From contig NZ_JAAKGS010000001.1 of NCBI RefSeq assembly GCF_011043555.1, positions 806,001-870,000 on the forward strand: a stretch of DNA of 64,000 bases. The letters are read 5' to 3'. The DNA is from Sphingobacterium sp. SGR-19. GTDB taxonomy: Bacteria > Bacteroidota > Bacteroidia > Sphingobacteriales > Sphingobacteriaceae. The translations under genes and the position numbers were made by a program. This document shows, piece after piece, positions 18,066-28,533 of this stretch. The notes below the pieces were generated by a model, which was not told the origin of the DNA, ran no database searches, and saw nothing but the letters and a program-made list of their open reading frames with translations. Positions within the stretch are counted from its first letter, which is position 1. Each line of letters starts with the position of its first letter.

Positions 18066-19064
18066 TTATTTTATAACATGATTTAAGTCAATTGAACGAC
18101 CGCTAGAAACTTTACTAACATCTGCCGCCTCAATAAACGCACAAATTTCCAATGTTTCTTTGCCATCAAAAGGAGGAGTCTTTGTATCAAAAAACTCAAC
18201 GATTTTTTCCAACAGCAAATTGTACCCTTTAAATGCCCCCAATGCTACCGTAGCCTTCTCACAATAAATAGTGCCTCCGTAAGCACTTTTGCCTTGCCGG
18301 GTACCACGGACTACGCCGATACGATTGTCGTCCCATACGCCCACAATAACATCAGAACCCTCTGTATGCGTCCTCGATACAGATTTACATCCTACACCCA
18401 TTGCAGCGAAAAGCATTTCCACACCATGAATACCGTACCAGAAAAAATCTGGATGACTCGGGTCTAACGCCGCCGGACTATAGACATCTGCGCCTAGTAC
18501 CTTACCGTATTTACCATCAATAACATCCTGCATTCCGTCGATGTATCGGAGGGAGGAAGATGAAAAGAACGGAATTTTATATTGTTCGGAGAGTTCAAAA
18601 ATTTTATGGGCATCCGCATAGGAAGCGGCTAACGGTTTATCGATAAAAAGCACTTTATTAGCTTTAAATACTTCTTCCGCCTGCTCTAGATGAAGACGTC
18701 CATCGTTAGTTTCCAGCAATACAAAGTCCACCTGCTTCAATAACTCCTTAATAGACTTGGTAATCTTCACACCATAAGTCTGGATATCCTCCGTAAACTT
18801 AGGTATACGATCCGTAGCCGATGGAATGGTTTTCGTACCGTACGGGTATGCAGCTACTACTTTATACCCTCTATACTGTTCGGGATTCTGGTTGATAGAT
18901 TTCGTAAAAGCTACTGAATGGGATGTGTCTAACCCAATAATACCTATGCGCTTCTCGTTTTGAGAGGTTATCGGCAGCGTAAAAGCGGAAGCTTGATTCG
19001 CGGCTAATCCTAGCATTGCTAGGGAACTAGCACCTAAAAAGTCTCTTCTAGTAAGATTTTTCAT
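18066..19064 (-). CDS. Tat-exported Gfo/Idh/MocA oxidoreductase, short form
   Basis: A 332-residue oxidoreductase with a Tat signal (LTRRDFLGASSLAMLGL, residues 4-20). The Rossmann region is unusual: RIGIIGLDTSHSVAFTKSIN replaces the usual glycine-rich loop, a pattern of one secreted Gfo/Idh subgroup. The EKP motif is FIDKPLAASYADAHK. It is the first of a tight run (then the 449-residue Gfo/Idh, transporter and lipoprotein Gfo/Idh) and has its own upstream operator-like site at 19179-19194. Being promoter-proximal, it likely shares that control with the whole run. Substrate unknown. Confidence 0.85.
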   Translation of the reverse strand: MKNLTRRDFLGASSLAMLGLAANQASAFTLPITSQNEKRIGIIGLDTSHSVAFTKSINQNPEQYRGYKVVAAYPYGTKTIPSATDRIPKFTEDIQTYGVKITKSIKELLKQVDFVLLETNDGRLHLEQAEEVFKANKVLFIDKPLAASYADAHKIFELSEQYKIPFFSSSSLRYIDGMQDVIDGKYGKVLGADVYSPAALDPSHPDFFWYGIHGVEMLFAAMGVGCKSVSRTHTEGSDVIVGVWDDNRIGVVRGTRQGKSAYGGTIYCEKATVALGAFKGYNLLLEKIVEFFDTKTPPFDGKETLEICAFIEAADVSKVSSGRSIDLNHVIK

Positions 19065-19178
19065 TAGAAAAAGTGTTTATTAATGGCGTATTCATATATT
19101 TTATTAATGGCAAATTATGTAAGGTTTATTTAAATAAATTGTGCCGGTTTACTTCGTTATTGTTTAAATATAAAAAAA

Positions 19179-19194
19179 TGTGTACGTAACCGAA
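19179..19194. promoter_or_regulatory. Operator-like site 2, upstream of the Gfo/Idh-transporter run
   Basis: The sequence TGTGTACGTAACCGAA shares ACGTAACCGA with site 1 and TGTGTACGTA with site 3. On the minus strand a TATTTTCG box (19191-19198), one base off TAnnTTTG, overlaps its end. The same layout occurs at site 3. The site is 115 bp upstream of the first gene of the run; the rest of 19065-19262 is AT-rich without a coding frame. Confidence 0.5.
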
Positions 19195-19262
19195 AATATT
19201 TTTAAAAAATAATTCATATTATCTCCGTCAATTCCTGCTTCTATTATTGGTATCGAAACCTG

Positions 19263-20468
19263 TTATTCGGGTTGTCGTTCATATACCATTTTTCCTTTTA
19301 CCATGGTATACTGGATATTAATATTATCATCGAAGACAATAATATCTGCATCTTTTCCGATATCGATCGAGCCCTTTTCCTTTTCTACTTTCATTACCCG
19401 TGCAGGATTTAGGGTAATCATACGAATGATTTCGGTCAACGGAATATTCCCCAGCCCTAACATTGTCCTAACTAGCCTATCTGCCGTCGCGACGCTACCA
19501 GCAAATGCGGTTCTATCTTTAAGTTTTGCAACGCCATCTTCTACAAGCACTTCTATGCCATCATCATAACTCCCTAGTATCGATTTTGTATCCTTGGTTC
19601 CAGCAGCGCGCATAGCATCCGTTATCAACACCATCTTCTCCGGCCCTTTTATTTTATAAACCAATTTCAAGAGTGGATCTGGGAGATGCACACCGTCAGC
19701 AATAAGTTCAACATCAAAATCATCAATTAAATACCCCGCCTCAACGACGCCCGCATACCGAAAAGCGTGGCGTCTTGTGACGCCGGACATAGCCGAATAA
19801 AAATGGGTCATTAATTTATATCCGGCTTGATATGCTTTTTCAACATCTTCATAGATTGCATCGGTGTGGGCAATGGCCGCAATAATATCATTTGCCACTA
19901 GGTATTCTCCAAATGCCAGTGCGCCCTCTAGTTCTGGAGCGGCGCTCCATCGAACAATACTTTTATAATTAGCTATCAATGCTTTATATTCATCCTGATT
20001 AGGGTTTCGTATATATCTAGGGTCTTGAGCACCCCGTTGACTCATGGCAAAATAAGGGCCTTCTAAGTGGATACCTAATAGGTTTGCGCCCCCATTTAAA
20101 CTCTGTTTTGCATTTTCATAACTTCTTAATGTCTCCTCTAGCCGCTCTGTCGTAGTCGTCAGCGTAGTTGGCACAAGTGATGTTGTTCCAAATCGGGCAT
20201 GCGTTTTTGAAATTTGAATAAAGGCCTCTTCTGTTCCGTCCATAAAATCATATCCCCCTCCACCATGAATGTGAATATCGATAAATCCGGGGGATAAATA
20301 TTGCTGCTTCACATCAATCAATGTATATCCTTGATATTTATGGATGTATGAAAGTTCATTCGTCGGAATAATAGCTTTGATTTTACCGTTTTCTACCAGT
20401 ACGCCACCGTCTGTCAGGGTATCTTTTAGGATTATTTTTGCATTATAAAACAACGTCGGTCTTGCCAT
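19263..20468 (-). CDS. nagA: N-acetylglucosamine-6-phosphate deacetylase
   Basis: NagA removes the acetyl group from GlcNAc-6-phosphate, the first cytoplasmic committed step of amino-sugar use. The 401-residue product (start at 20468; an in-frame upstream start would begin inside the operator) has FIDIHIHGGGGYDFMDG, containing the HxH metal motif, plus GIHLEGPYF with the metal-ligand Glu, AIAHTDA, THFYSAMSG, and LITDAMRAAG with the catalytic Asp. Length fits the family. It is separated by 198 bp from the downstream Gfo/Idh run and has its own operator-like site. No nagB or sugar kinase is visible here, so the rest of the pathway lies elsewhere. Confidence 0.95.
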   Translation of the reverse strand: MARPTLFYNAKIILKDTLTDGGVLVENGKIKAIIPTNELSYIHKYQGYTLIDVKQQYLSPGFIDIHIHGGGGYDFMDGTEEAFIQISKTHARFGTTSLVPTTLTTTTERLEETLRSYENAKQSLNGGANLLGIHLEGPYFAMSQRGAQDPRYIRNPNQDEYKALIANYKSIVRWSAAPELEGALAFGEYLVANDIIAAIAHTDAIYEDVEKAYQAGYKLMTHFYSAMSGVTRRHAFRYAGVVEAGYLIDDFDVELIADGVHLPDPLLKLVYKIKGPEKMVLITDAMRAAGTKDTKSILGSYDDGIEVLVEDGVAKLKDRTAFAGSVATADRLVRTMLGLGNIPLTEIIRMITLNPARVMKVEKEKGSIDIGKDADIIVFDDNINIQYTMVKGKMVYERQPE

Positions 20469-20488
20469 TTTTAGGTCTGTTTTATTTC

Positions 20489-20504
20489 TGTGTACGTACA
20501 CGAA
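20489..20504. promoter_or_regulatory. Operator-like site 3 over the nagA promoter
   Basis: The sequence TGTGTACGTACACGAA contains the perfect 12-bp palindrome GTGTACGTACAC. On the minus strand a TATCTTCG box (20501-20508), one base from TAnnTTTG, overlaps it, so the repeat covers the expected nagA transcription start about 25 bases before the ATG. This position fits repression. Confidence 0.55.
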
Positions 20505-20681
20505 GATACAAACTTTTTTTATTTATCAAAACTTCACCTAAAAAAGTTACACAATTTTCTGAATGTCCACCTTTGAAGTCTTTTTTTCTGACTTATCTAA
20601 TTAGAATTACCTTTGAGCCCACTCCGATGGCTCTCTTCTTTGAAACAAAAAAGATGAATTATCATACAGATGAAAAATCAC

Positions 20682-20689
20682 TATTTTTG
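20682..20689 (+). promoter_or_regulatory. -7 box giving a leaderless transcript
   Basis: TATTTTTG matches TAnnTTTG exactly and ends 5 bases before the ATG at 20695. Transcription would start at or next to the first codon, so the mRNA has essentially no leader. Confidence 0.5.
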
Positions 20690-20694
20690 TCTAT

Positions 20695-20895
20695 ATGATA
20701 ACGATAGAGGAATTGAAAAACGAATTGTTGGGAAAGTCTTTCCCCAAACGGGTGGAGATCTCACAGGAACAGGCCGTGGTAGATGTGGACACTTTCTTGA
20801 AGATACAGTTTATCGAAGTGGAAGCTTGGAAAAAAGATTTAGAAAAATGTCCCGCTTATTTACGATTAATCAAGTTCCGGGAAGCAGTGAAGTAA
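20695..20895 (+). CDS. Small conserved protein, DUF6965-like
   Basis: A 66-residue soluble, charged protein with no signal or membrane segment. The pattern EELKNELLGKSFPKRVEIS, then VDVDTFLKIQF, CPAYLRLIKFREAV recalls a short Bacteroidota family I know as DUF6965; that name is from memory. Function is unknown. An exact -7 box ends 5 bases before the ATG, which supports this start over one in the shifted frame just upstream. An imperfect hairpin terminator follows. Confidence 0.7.
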   Translation: MITIEELKNELLGKSFPKRVEISQEQAVVDVDTFLKIQFIEVEAWKKDLEKCPAYLRLIKFREAVK

Positions 20896-20902
20896 TATGA
20901 AA

Positions 20903-20950
20903 AACGGGAATCTTATTCTCTGATAGTAAGAATAATATCCCCGTTATTTT
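20903..20950. terminator. Convergent terminator hairpin
   Basis: Arms at 20903-20919 and 20929-20945 pair at 15 of 17 positions around a 9-base loop. A-rich sequence precedes and ATTTT follows, so it can serve both the small gene on the plus strand and the GH123 gene on the minus strand. Confidence 0.65.
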
Positions 20951-20969
20951 AACAAAAGTTGTTTTACTC

Positions 20970-22775
20970 CTATTGTACTAGTTGAACCGAAAGCTCGTTA
21001 AGCAATGCTTTTGCATCATTGAGATCTTGATTCCACGTTTCGTTGCGCTTCGTAATCTTCAATTTCTGGATGGCAGTTTCCAACCGATCCAAGTTTGTCT
21101 GGTCTCCTTTGTCCTCCAACGCTTGTTTCACGACTTGAATCTTCGCATAGTCTTGAAGCCCCTCCAACAGACGCTCGTAACGAATCGAGCTTCTGGCATT
21201 TGGGTAGACGATATAAGTATCGCCCGCAGGCCAGGTGCGGAAACGCGAATCTAACAATGGATTTTCTACCCAAGAATTGAATGCCCAGCGCAACATACCA
21301 TCAAAATTCGCTGCTTCGGCGTACCACGCCACGAGGACAGATTCCGCAGGGTCAGAAAATGTAAACTGATTGGGAAACGCATTACCGCAATAGATATAAA
21401 ACGTCGTATTCAATCCCCGTGATTGACGGTCTTTAAGATCCTCTTCCGAAAAGGGATGCCCCAAAGCAATACTAATATCTTCACTATTTGGATAGCGCTG
21501 GTAGGTTTTTTGGTTATCAGCGTAAGAAACACCTAATTCCGGTGCCACTTTCTGTAATAAAGACAATGCCCCGTCCACTTCTTCCCGCGTACGTTCATCC
21601 ATCGCGATATTGGTTTTTTCTAGCCAACCTTTTTCGCGCAGGTGCTCGGCAAAATCAACTAAGAAAGGGGTCCATAATTCTTCAAATATAGGCGTACCGG
21701 CTTTCGCCTCAACATTGACCAACTCGCCACTTGCTTCATCCTGATAGTGTATTTCGTTATTCCAGGGGATAATCGAATAACAATTGATCATTTTGTTAAT
21801 ACCAAGGTCTAACATAAACTGCACCCATTTATCAAATACGCTGTAATCGTACTTCCAGGAACCATCCTTTTGCTTTGTCCATATAATCATATCTGCATAG
21901 GGGTCAAATGTCTGCACATTCCAAGGATCTTTATTAAGTGTAGCCGTAATCACTTTTTGCCCCACATCCGCTAACATCTGCATCTGTGGTTTCAATGCTT
22001 CAAAATGTTCATGCGACCACATTTCCACTTCTTCCACACGGGCTACAGCAGAGGGATGTTGCCATAAATCTAAATGATAGGTCCATTCCGAAGCCTTTGG
22101 CAAGGCTTGATTGATAACCTGCAATGATAAATCCAGTTCCTGAGTGGGACTATCATCTGCTTTTACCTGTATCTTTGCTGTATAGCTTCCCGGTTTGGCA
22201 TCTTCCGGAATACGCACGGTTATCCAAACAGGCCGTACCTTCTTTGCTTCAAGATCAAAAGACGAAAGTCTATCCAACATATCAGGCGATAGGGACGACA
22301 CAAAATCTTCCGGTTTACGGTGTCCACATCCATCGGCAAACTCATCGGTCATCACATAGCGCACAAAATGAGCAGACGCAATATTTGCTGACAACTCGCC
22401 GCCGTTTTCGGTACGAAAACCTGATATTTTCACTTGTGCACCAGGTAATTCAGCATTTGTCCATAGCAATATTTGAGCAGAGACACGTTCTCCTCTCCAT
22501 CCGGTAACGGAGGCTTGCTTTTCGACAGCGAAGTCGGGAGCCATGGACTTCGGAAAACGTTTATCAATCGTCACAAAAGAAGCGTGTAATCCATTTTCTA
22601 CCATAGACCAATCGGACAAAGTATCCGCCGTCGGGTCGGGTAATTCCTTAAAGTTGACCAAATCGAAAGAAGTTTCCCGCTCTTGTTCTTGTTGGTTTTG
22701 GCCGCATGCAGAAGCTATTCCGATGAGAATGGCACCACATAGCATACTTTTTAATTTTAGTGTGTTTAAGTTCAT
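20970..22775 (-). CDS. GH123-type (DUF4091) glycosidase lipoprotein
   Basis: A 601-residue predicted lipoprotein (lipobox ending IASAC). The N-terminal beta domains (about 55-230, GWRGERVSAQILLW) precede a TIM-barrel-type catalytic part, with FDKWVQFMLDLGINKMINCY and, near residue 390, AMDERTREE. The adjacent Asp-Glu there matches the catalytic pair of family 123 beta-N-acetylgalactosaminidases. The C-terminus has GMLRWAFNSWVENPLLDSRF and ARSSIRYERLLEGLQDY, hallmarks of the DUF4091/GH123 domain. It stands alone, convergent with the small gene and 2.3 kb beyond nagA. Exo-release of N-acetylhexosamine would feed NagA-type metabolism, but the link is inferred. Confidence 0.85.
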   Translation of the reverse strand: MNLNTLKLKSMLCGAILIGIASACGQNQQEQERETSFDLVNFKELPDPTADTLSDWSMVENGLHASFVTIDKRFPKSMAPDFAVEKQASVTGWRGERVSAQILLWTNAELPGAQVKISGFRTENGGELSANIASAHFVRYVMTDEFADGCGHRKPEDFVSSLSPDMLDRLSSFDLEAKKVRPVWITVRIPEDAKPGSYTAKIQVKADDSPTQELDLSLQVINQALPKASEWTYHLDLWQHPSAVARVEEVEMWSHEHFEALKPQMQMLADVGQKVITATLNKDPWNVQTFDPYADMIIWTKQKDGSWKYDYSVFDKWVQFMLDLGINKMINCYSIIPWNNEIHYQDEASGELVNVEAKAGTPIFEELWTPFLVDFAEHLREKGWLEKTNIAMDERTREEVDGALSLLQKVAPELGVSYADNQKTYQRYPNSEDISIALGHPFSEEDLKDRQSRGLNTTFYIYCGNAFPNQFTFSDPAESVLVAWYAEAANFDGMLRWAFNSWVENPLLDSRFRTWPAGDTYIVYPNARSSIRYERLLEGLQDYAKIQVVKQALEDKGDQTNLDRLETAIQKLKITKRNETWNQDLNDAKALLNELSVQLVQ

Positions 22776-22931
22776 AATACGTCATTATTCATCTATGTCA
22801 GTATGACTCCACCCGATACCGTTGATGGAGTTCTAAGACATAATCTGACTTAAACTTCGCTAAAAAGTCCAGCAGATGCAAACATTGTTGAAACACAATC
22901 GATTGCTTAAAAATACTTTTACTTATTTTAA

Positions 22932-24638
<1,707 letters not shown>

Positions 24639-24652
24639 ATACAAATTCATAT

Positions 24653-24690
24653 AAAAAATAAGGGGAAATATACGTTTCCCCTTATTTTTT
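24653..24690 (+). terminator. Rho-independent terminator after the ABC-F gene
   Basis: A perfect 16-bp stem (24653-24668 with 24675-24690) with a 6-base TATACG loop, GGGG/CCCC core and flanking A6/T6 runs. Confidence 0.9.
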
Positions 24691-24724
24691 GTTACTTTGG
24701 CTTTCTAAACTTATAAATCAGTCC

Positions 24725-25621
24725 ATGAAACTAAACACATTGTCCTCGCTTATATTGTTAGCAGGAATTGCCTTTTTATCTTGTTCGTCTGGAACAACGT
24801 CATCAAACACACAAGTTGAAGACACCTTACAGGATACTATCGGTTATCCCGAAGAACATCTAAACTGGAAATTAGGCGCACAAGCGTACACCTTTAAGTT
24901 ATTTACTTTTGCCGAGGCATTGAATAAGATAGACAGTGCCGATTTACGATTTGTGGAAGCTTTTCCAGGTCAAATTGTCGGAGCTGGGAACGAGGAAAAG
25001 TTAACCTATACACTCTCGGAAGAAGGAAGGGATGTAGTGCGCAAACTCCTATCCGATCGTAACATAACATTACATGCCTTTGGCGTAGTTAACGGCAAAG
25101 ACGCGGAAGAGTGGGAGCAAATTTTTGCCTTCGCACAGGATATGGGCGTAAAAGTTATCAATTGCGAGCCTAAAGAAGAGCATCTAGATATCGTATCCGC
25201 CTTGTGTGAAAAATACGATATTCGTGCCGCGATTCATAACCACCCAGAACCTACAACCTATTGGAAACCTGAGGCCGTTTTGGCAGCACTAGAAGGAAGA
25301 AGTCCGAAGATGGGTGTAGCAGCCGATGTTGGCCATTGGATGCGCTCGGGATTAGACCCTGTAGAATGCCTAAAGAAATTAGAGGGCAAGATTATACATT
25401 CACACTTTAAAGATTTAGATGCTTTTGGTGATAAAAAAGCACACGATGTACACTGGGGAACAGGTAAGCTTCCTATCAACGAAGTTATCGAAGAACTGAA
25501 AAGACAGAACTTTGACGGAATGCTTTCCGCAGAATACGAATACAATTGGGAAAACAACCAGAGTGATGTTGCCCAGAGCGTACGCAATTTCCGTGAGCTA
25601 TTATCGGCATCCGCTAATTGA
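24725..25621 (+). CDS. Exported sugar isomerase/epimerase-like TIM-barrel lipoprotein
   Basis: A 298-residue AP-endonuclease-2/xylose-isomerase-like barrel. The ATG at 24725 gives a lipoprotein signal (lipobox ending AFLSC); a start 36 bp upstream would spoil it. Family features are LGAQAYTFKLFTFAEAL, NCEPKEEHLDIV, AIHNHPEP, ADVGHWMRSGLDP, SHFKDLDAFG and GMLSAEYEYNW, with the His, Asp and Glu expected to bind a metal. Exported proteins of this type accompany Gfo/Idh dehydrogenases in periplasmic keto-sugar routes; here the nearest Gfo/Idh run is 5 kb away, so a link is only suggested. Its stop overlaps that of the convergent M14 gene by 8 bp. Confidence 0.85.
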   Translation: MKLNTLSSLILLAGIAFLSCSSGTTSSNTQVEDTLQDTIGYPEEHLNWKLGAQAYTFKLFTFAEALNKIDSADLRFVEAFPGQIVGAGNEEKLTYTLSEEGRDVVRKLLSDRNITLHAFGVVNGKDAEEWEQIFAFAQDMGVKVINCEPKEEHLDIVSALCEKYDIRAAIHNHPEPTTYWKPEAVLAALEGRSPKMGVAADVGHWMRSGLDPVECLKKLEGKIIHSHFKDLDAFGDKKAHDVHWGTGKLPINEVIEELKRQNFDGMLSAEYEYNWENNQSDVAQSVRNFRELLSASAN

Positions 25622-27113
25622 TCCAGTTTTTATAAAAATTTTCCTGCGGTGGTCGACTTAGATCGATAAGATATCCGTTGACCACTGCATATTTCAAATT
25701 AGTACCGTCTCCCAAAAAGAAATTACTGGTTCCTGTCAATACAATTTTAGGGGTCGGAACGAGCTCACCTTGGGCAGAAACAACCAACGGAAGATTATGT
25801 AAACGATCCTGTCCTCTGGACGTTACTCTAACCGCAATATACCCCTCTTTCAATAACTCCCAAGCTCTATTATTACTAATATCATTAACCGCTTGGAAAG
25901 CTCGCGGGTAAACTTTTCCCTGAACGAATTTCAGTCCGCCTGCGTCCAGCTCATCATACCCGTACGTACCTTCCAAGTCACCTATATCCTCTATCCAACC
26001 TCTTACACAGTAATCCCTTTCCACGGTCAATTCTGCCCGGCGGATAGCGATATCGGTTTTTAGTGGCACACTATCCGTTCCCAAATCGATTTGGCGGATA
26101 ACCACATCATGTAGCTGAGACGCGTTAAAAGGAATCTTATCGTATGCCTTACAGTCGTACTTTTTATACGAACCTTGCGCAATTTCCAGTAAAGCGTTAA
26201 GGATAATGGCAAAATTAAATCTTCTTATTTGCTGTTTTTCTGGATCGCCTTTCAAGCCGCCCGATTCAATCAACACTGTACTAGCTCCCCATGCCTGGAA
26301 GTTATCACCGAAGCCGCGTGGTGAATGTGTGTCATCATACTTTGCCACCGCATGGGGAACGTATTGCTGCAGAAGGTCGTTCATTCCTACAATCAGCTGC
26401 ATCGCACCTTTTCGGACATCATTTACTTCCCTTTCTGTATTATAAGCTGGTGCTAGCATCGCTATAGTAACTGGATTTTTCGTTTCGGGCACATTATAAT
26501 ATATGCTCTGGTCGTGGAGGTTAAAGCCGTAGCTTGGTTTAATTTCTTCCGCCATTCGACGCAGTATCTTCGCTTCCACCGTGTGATTGGCACGTGCGTC
26601 CCGATTCAAATCTATATACTGTGCATTTCGTCGTATAAAACGGTCTGCACCGTCGGGATTAAGCATCGGAATAAAATGGATGGTTAGGTTATCCCTTAAA
26701 CAGGTTCGAATGGAATCAAAGCCGTCATCTTTACCTCCCAAGAAATTGAAAATATCGAACAAAGCCATCGTCGCCGTCGGTTCATCCCCATGCATCTGCG
26801 ACCACAGCATTACCTTTTTCTTGCCGTTACCGTATTGCAGTTTATATATTGCTCTATTTTCCACTGATTTCCCTATTTCCCTTACCTGCAGCGTCCCTTT
26901 CTCCTCGTGCACTCTCACCAGGTCGATAATATCGTGATGCTTAAACCGTCTATTCGTTAAAGCGGTTTCTCTATATGTTCTATGTAAGCTGTTATAAGCT
27001 GTTGTATCGAGCGTCATTGCATCTGCATAGTTGTTCAGTTCCCCCGTACTCGTGGCTTGATTACAAGATTGAAGGCTTGTGACTATACATAAAAGAAATA
27101 AGGTGCGTTTCAT
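25614..27113 (-). CDS. M14-family zinc carboxypeptidase-like lipoprotein
   Basis: A 499-residue protein with a lipoprotein signal (lipobox ending SLQSC). The peptidase domain (about 65-310) has the zinc motif HxxE in WSQMHGDEPTATMALF, a substrate-binding-type MLNPDGADRFIRRNAQYIDL segment (quoted in part), DLNRDARA, and the third zinc ligand in GFNLHDQ. LIESGGLKGDPEKQQIRRFN is near the expected catalytic Glu. The remaining 180 residues form a C-terminal domain seen in Bacteroidota M14 proteins. It is exported and probably trims peptides or modified amino-acid termini. No operon partner is evident. Confidence 0.88.
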   Translation of the reverse strand: MKRTLFLLCIVTSLQSCNQATSTGELNNYADAMTLDTTAYNSLHRTYRETALTNRRFKHHDIIDLVRVHEEKGTLQVREIGKSVENRAIYKLQYGNGKKKVMLWSQMHGDEPTATMALFDIFNFLGGKDDGFDSIRTCLRDNLTIHFIPMLNPDGADRFIRRNAQYIDLNRDARANHTVEAKILRRMAEEIKPSYGFNLHDQSIYYNVPETKNPVTIAMLAPAYNTEREVNDVRKGAMQLIVGMNDLLQQYVPHAVAKYDDTHSPRGFGDNFQAWGASTVLIESGGLKGDPEKQQIRRFNFAIILNALLEIAQGSYKKYDCKAYDKIPFNASQLHDVVIRQIDLGTDSVPLKTDIAIRRAELTVERDYCVRGWIEDIGDLEGTYGYDELDAGGLKFVQGKVYPRAFQAVNDISNNRAWELLKEGYIAVRVTSRGQDRLHNLPLVVSAQGELVPTPKIVLTGTSNFFLGDGTNLKYAVVNGYLIDLSRPPQENFYKNWIN

Positions 27114-27162
27114 AACATTTCAACACGTTATAGCCATCTATCTATACACTGTATACGGCCGT

Positions 27163-28500
27163 CTACCTATTAAATAATAACCGATGTCCGGTACCTACTT
27201 CAATAATCTTGCCATCCGTAAAGGCCAAATTTCCCGAAACCAACGTGTGGGCTATTGTAGACGAGAATGTATGTCCTTCAAAAGGAGACCAACCACATTT
27301 GGACAGGATATTATCTTTAGAAACTGTGTAAGGCCGGTCGAGGTCCACTAGCACCAAATCTGCCCAATATCCCTCTCGGACGAACCCTCTGTTTTCTATT
27401 TGAAACAGTTCCGCCGTATTATGTGCTGTTTTTTGCACAACCTGTTCCAATGTCATTTTGCCTTGCTTTACCAAATCCAACAGCGCCTGAAGTGCATGCT
27501 GTACCAATGGACCGCCCGAAGGTGCCTGTGCATAAGGTTTCGATTTTTCTTCGAATGTATGGGGAGCATGATCTGTAGCAATGACATCGATATGACCATC
27601 CAGAACCGCTTGAAAAACACCTTCCCTATCCGCAACCGTTTTCACCGCAGGATTCCATTTAATGAAATTGCCTTTTTCTTCATAATCTGCATCAGCGAAC
27701 CAAAGATGGTGCACACAGGCTTCCGCAGTAATTTTCTTCTCCTTTAAAGGAATAGAATTAATAAAAAGTGCGGTTTCTGCGGCAGTCGAAATATGCAATA
27801 TATGAAGTCGGGTATCATGCTTTTTGGCAAGTTCTACTGCTTTGGAGGAAGAAAGATAACAGGCCTCTGCTGTCCTGATAAGCGGATGCATAAAAGGCTG
27901 AAGCCCTTCTTCGCCATATTTTTCCTTAAAAGCTTGAAGATTGCGCTGTATTGTCTCTTCGTCTTCACAATGTACCGCTATCAATGTCGGTGCTTCGGCA
28001 AAAATCTTCTCCAACGTCGCCTCATTATCTACCAGCATGTTACCCGTAGACGAGCCCATAAAAATTTTGATACCACATACATCACGTGGATTCGTTTTTA
28101 AAACCTCGTCTAAGTTATCATTGGCGGCTCCCATGAAAAAAGAATAGTTTGCTAATGATTTTTCGGCGGCAATATCGTATTTGTCTTGCAACAATTTTTG
28201 GGTCAACGTATTCGGAACCGTATTCGGCATTTCCATAAACGAAGTTGTTCCTCCTGCTACAGCTGCACGGCTTTCATGCCAGATATCTGCTTTATAGGTC
28301 AAACCCGGTTCGCGAAAATGTACTTGGTCGTCGATTAATCCCGGTAACAGGTGTAAACCCCGCGCATCTATCGTTTGATCGGCAGCATGATTAATTTCCT
28401 CAGCGATCATTTCGATTCGCCCGTTACTAATATAGATATCACTCAAAGAAGTCTTTCCTTCGTTAACAATTTGTGCTGATTTTATGAGAATGGATGACAT
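27163..28500 (-). CDS. pyrC: Dihydroorotase-family amidohydrolase
   Basis: A 445-residue cyclic amidohydrolase of the dihydroorotase type (third step of UMP synthesis). Segments GLHLLPGLIDDQVHFREPGL (residue about 50), CGIKIFMGSSTGNMLV, AVHCEDEETI, LHILHIST and VIATDHAPHTFEEK match the family, including the catalytic Asp near residue 305. The first His of the usual HxH metal motif is Gln (DDQVH). I recall the same change in other Bacteroidota homologues. It lies 33 bp after nuoD in a pdxH-nuoC-nuoD-pyrC run. Activity as dihydroorotase is probable but the ligand change leaves some doubt. Confidence 0.85.
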   Translation of the reverse strand: MSSILIKSAQIVNEGKTSLSDIYISNGRIEMIAEEINHAADQTIDARGLHLLPGLIDDQVHFREPGLTYKADIWHESRAAVAGGTTSFMEMPNTVPNTLTQKLLQDKYDIAAEKSLANYSFFMGAANDNLDEVLKTNPRDVCGIKIFMGSSTGNMLVDNEATLEKIFAEAPTLIAVHCEDEETIQRNLQAFKEKYGEEGLQPFMHPLIRTAEACYLSSSKAVELAKKHDTRLHILHISTAAETALFINSIPLKEKKITAEACVHHLWFADADYEEKGNFIKWNPAVKTVADREGVFQAVLDGHIDVIATDHAPHTFEEKSKPYAQAPSGGPLVQHALQALLDLVKQGKMTLEQVVQKTAHNTAELFQIENRGFVREGYWADLVLVDLDRPYTVSKDNILSKCGWSPFEGHTFSSTIAHTLVSGNLAFTDGKIIEVGTGHRLLFNR

Positions 28501-28533
28501 GTTTTAGTTATAAATTTTGAGTTACGAATTATG

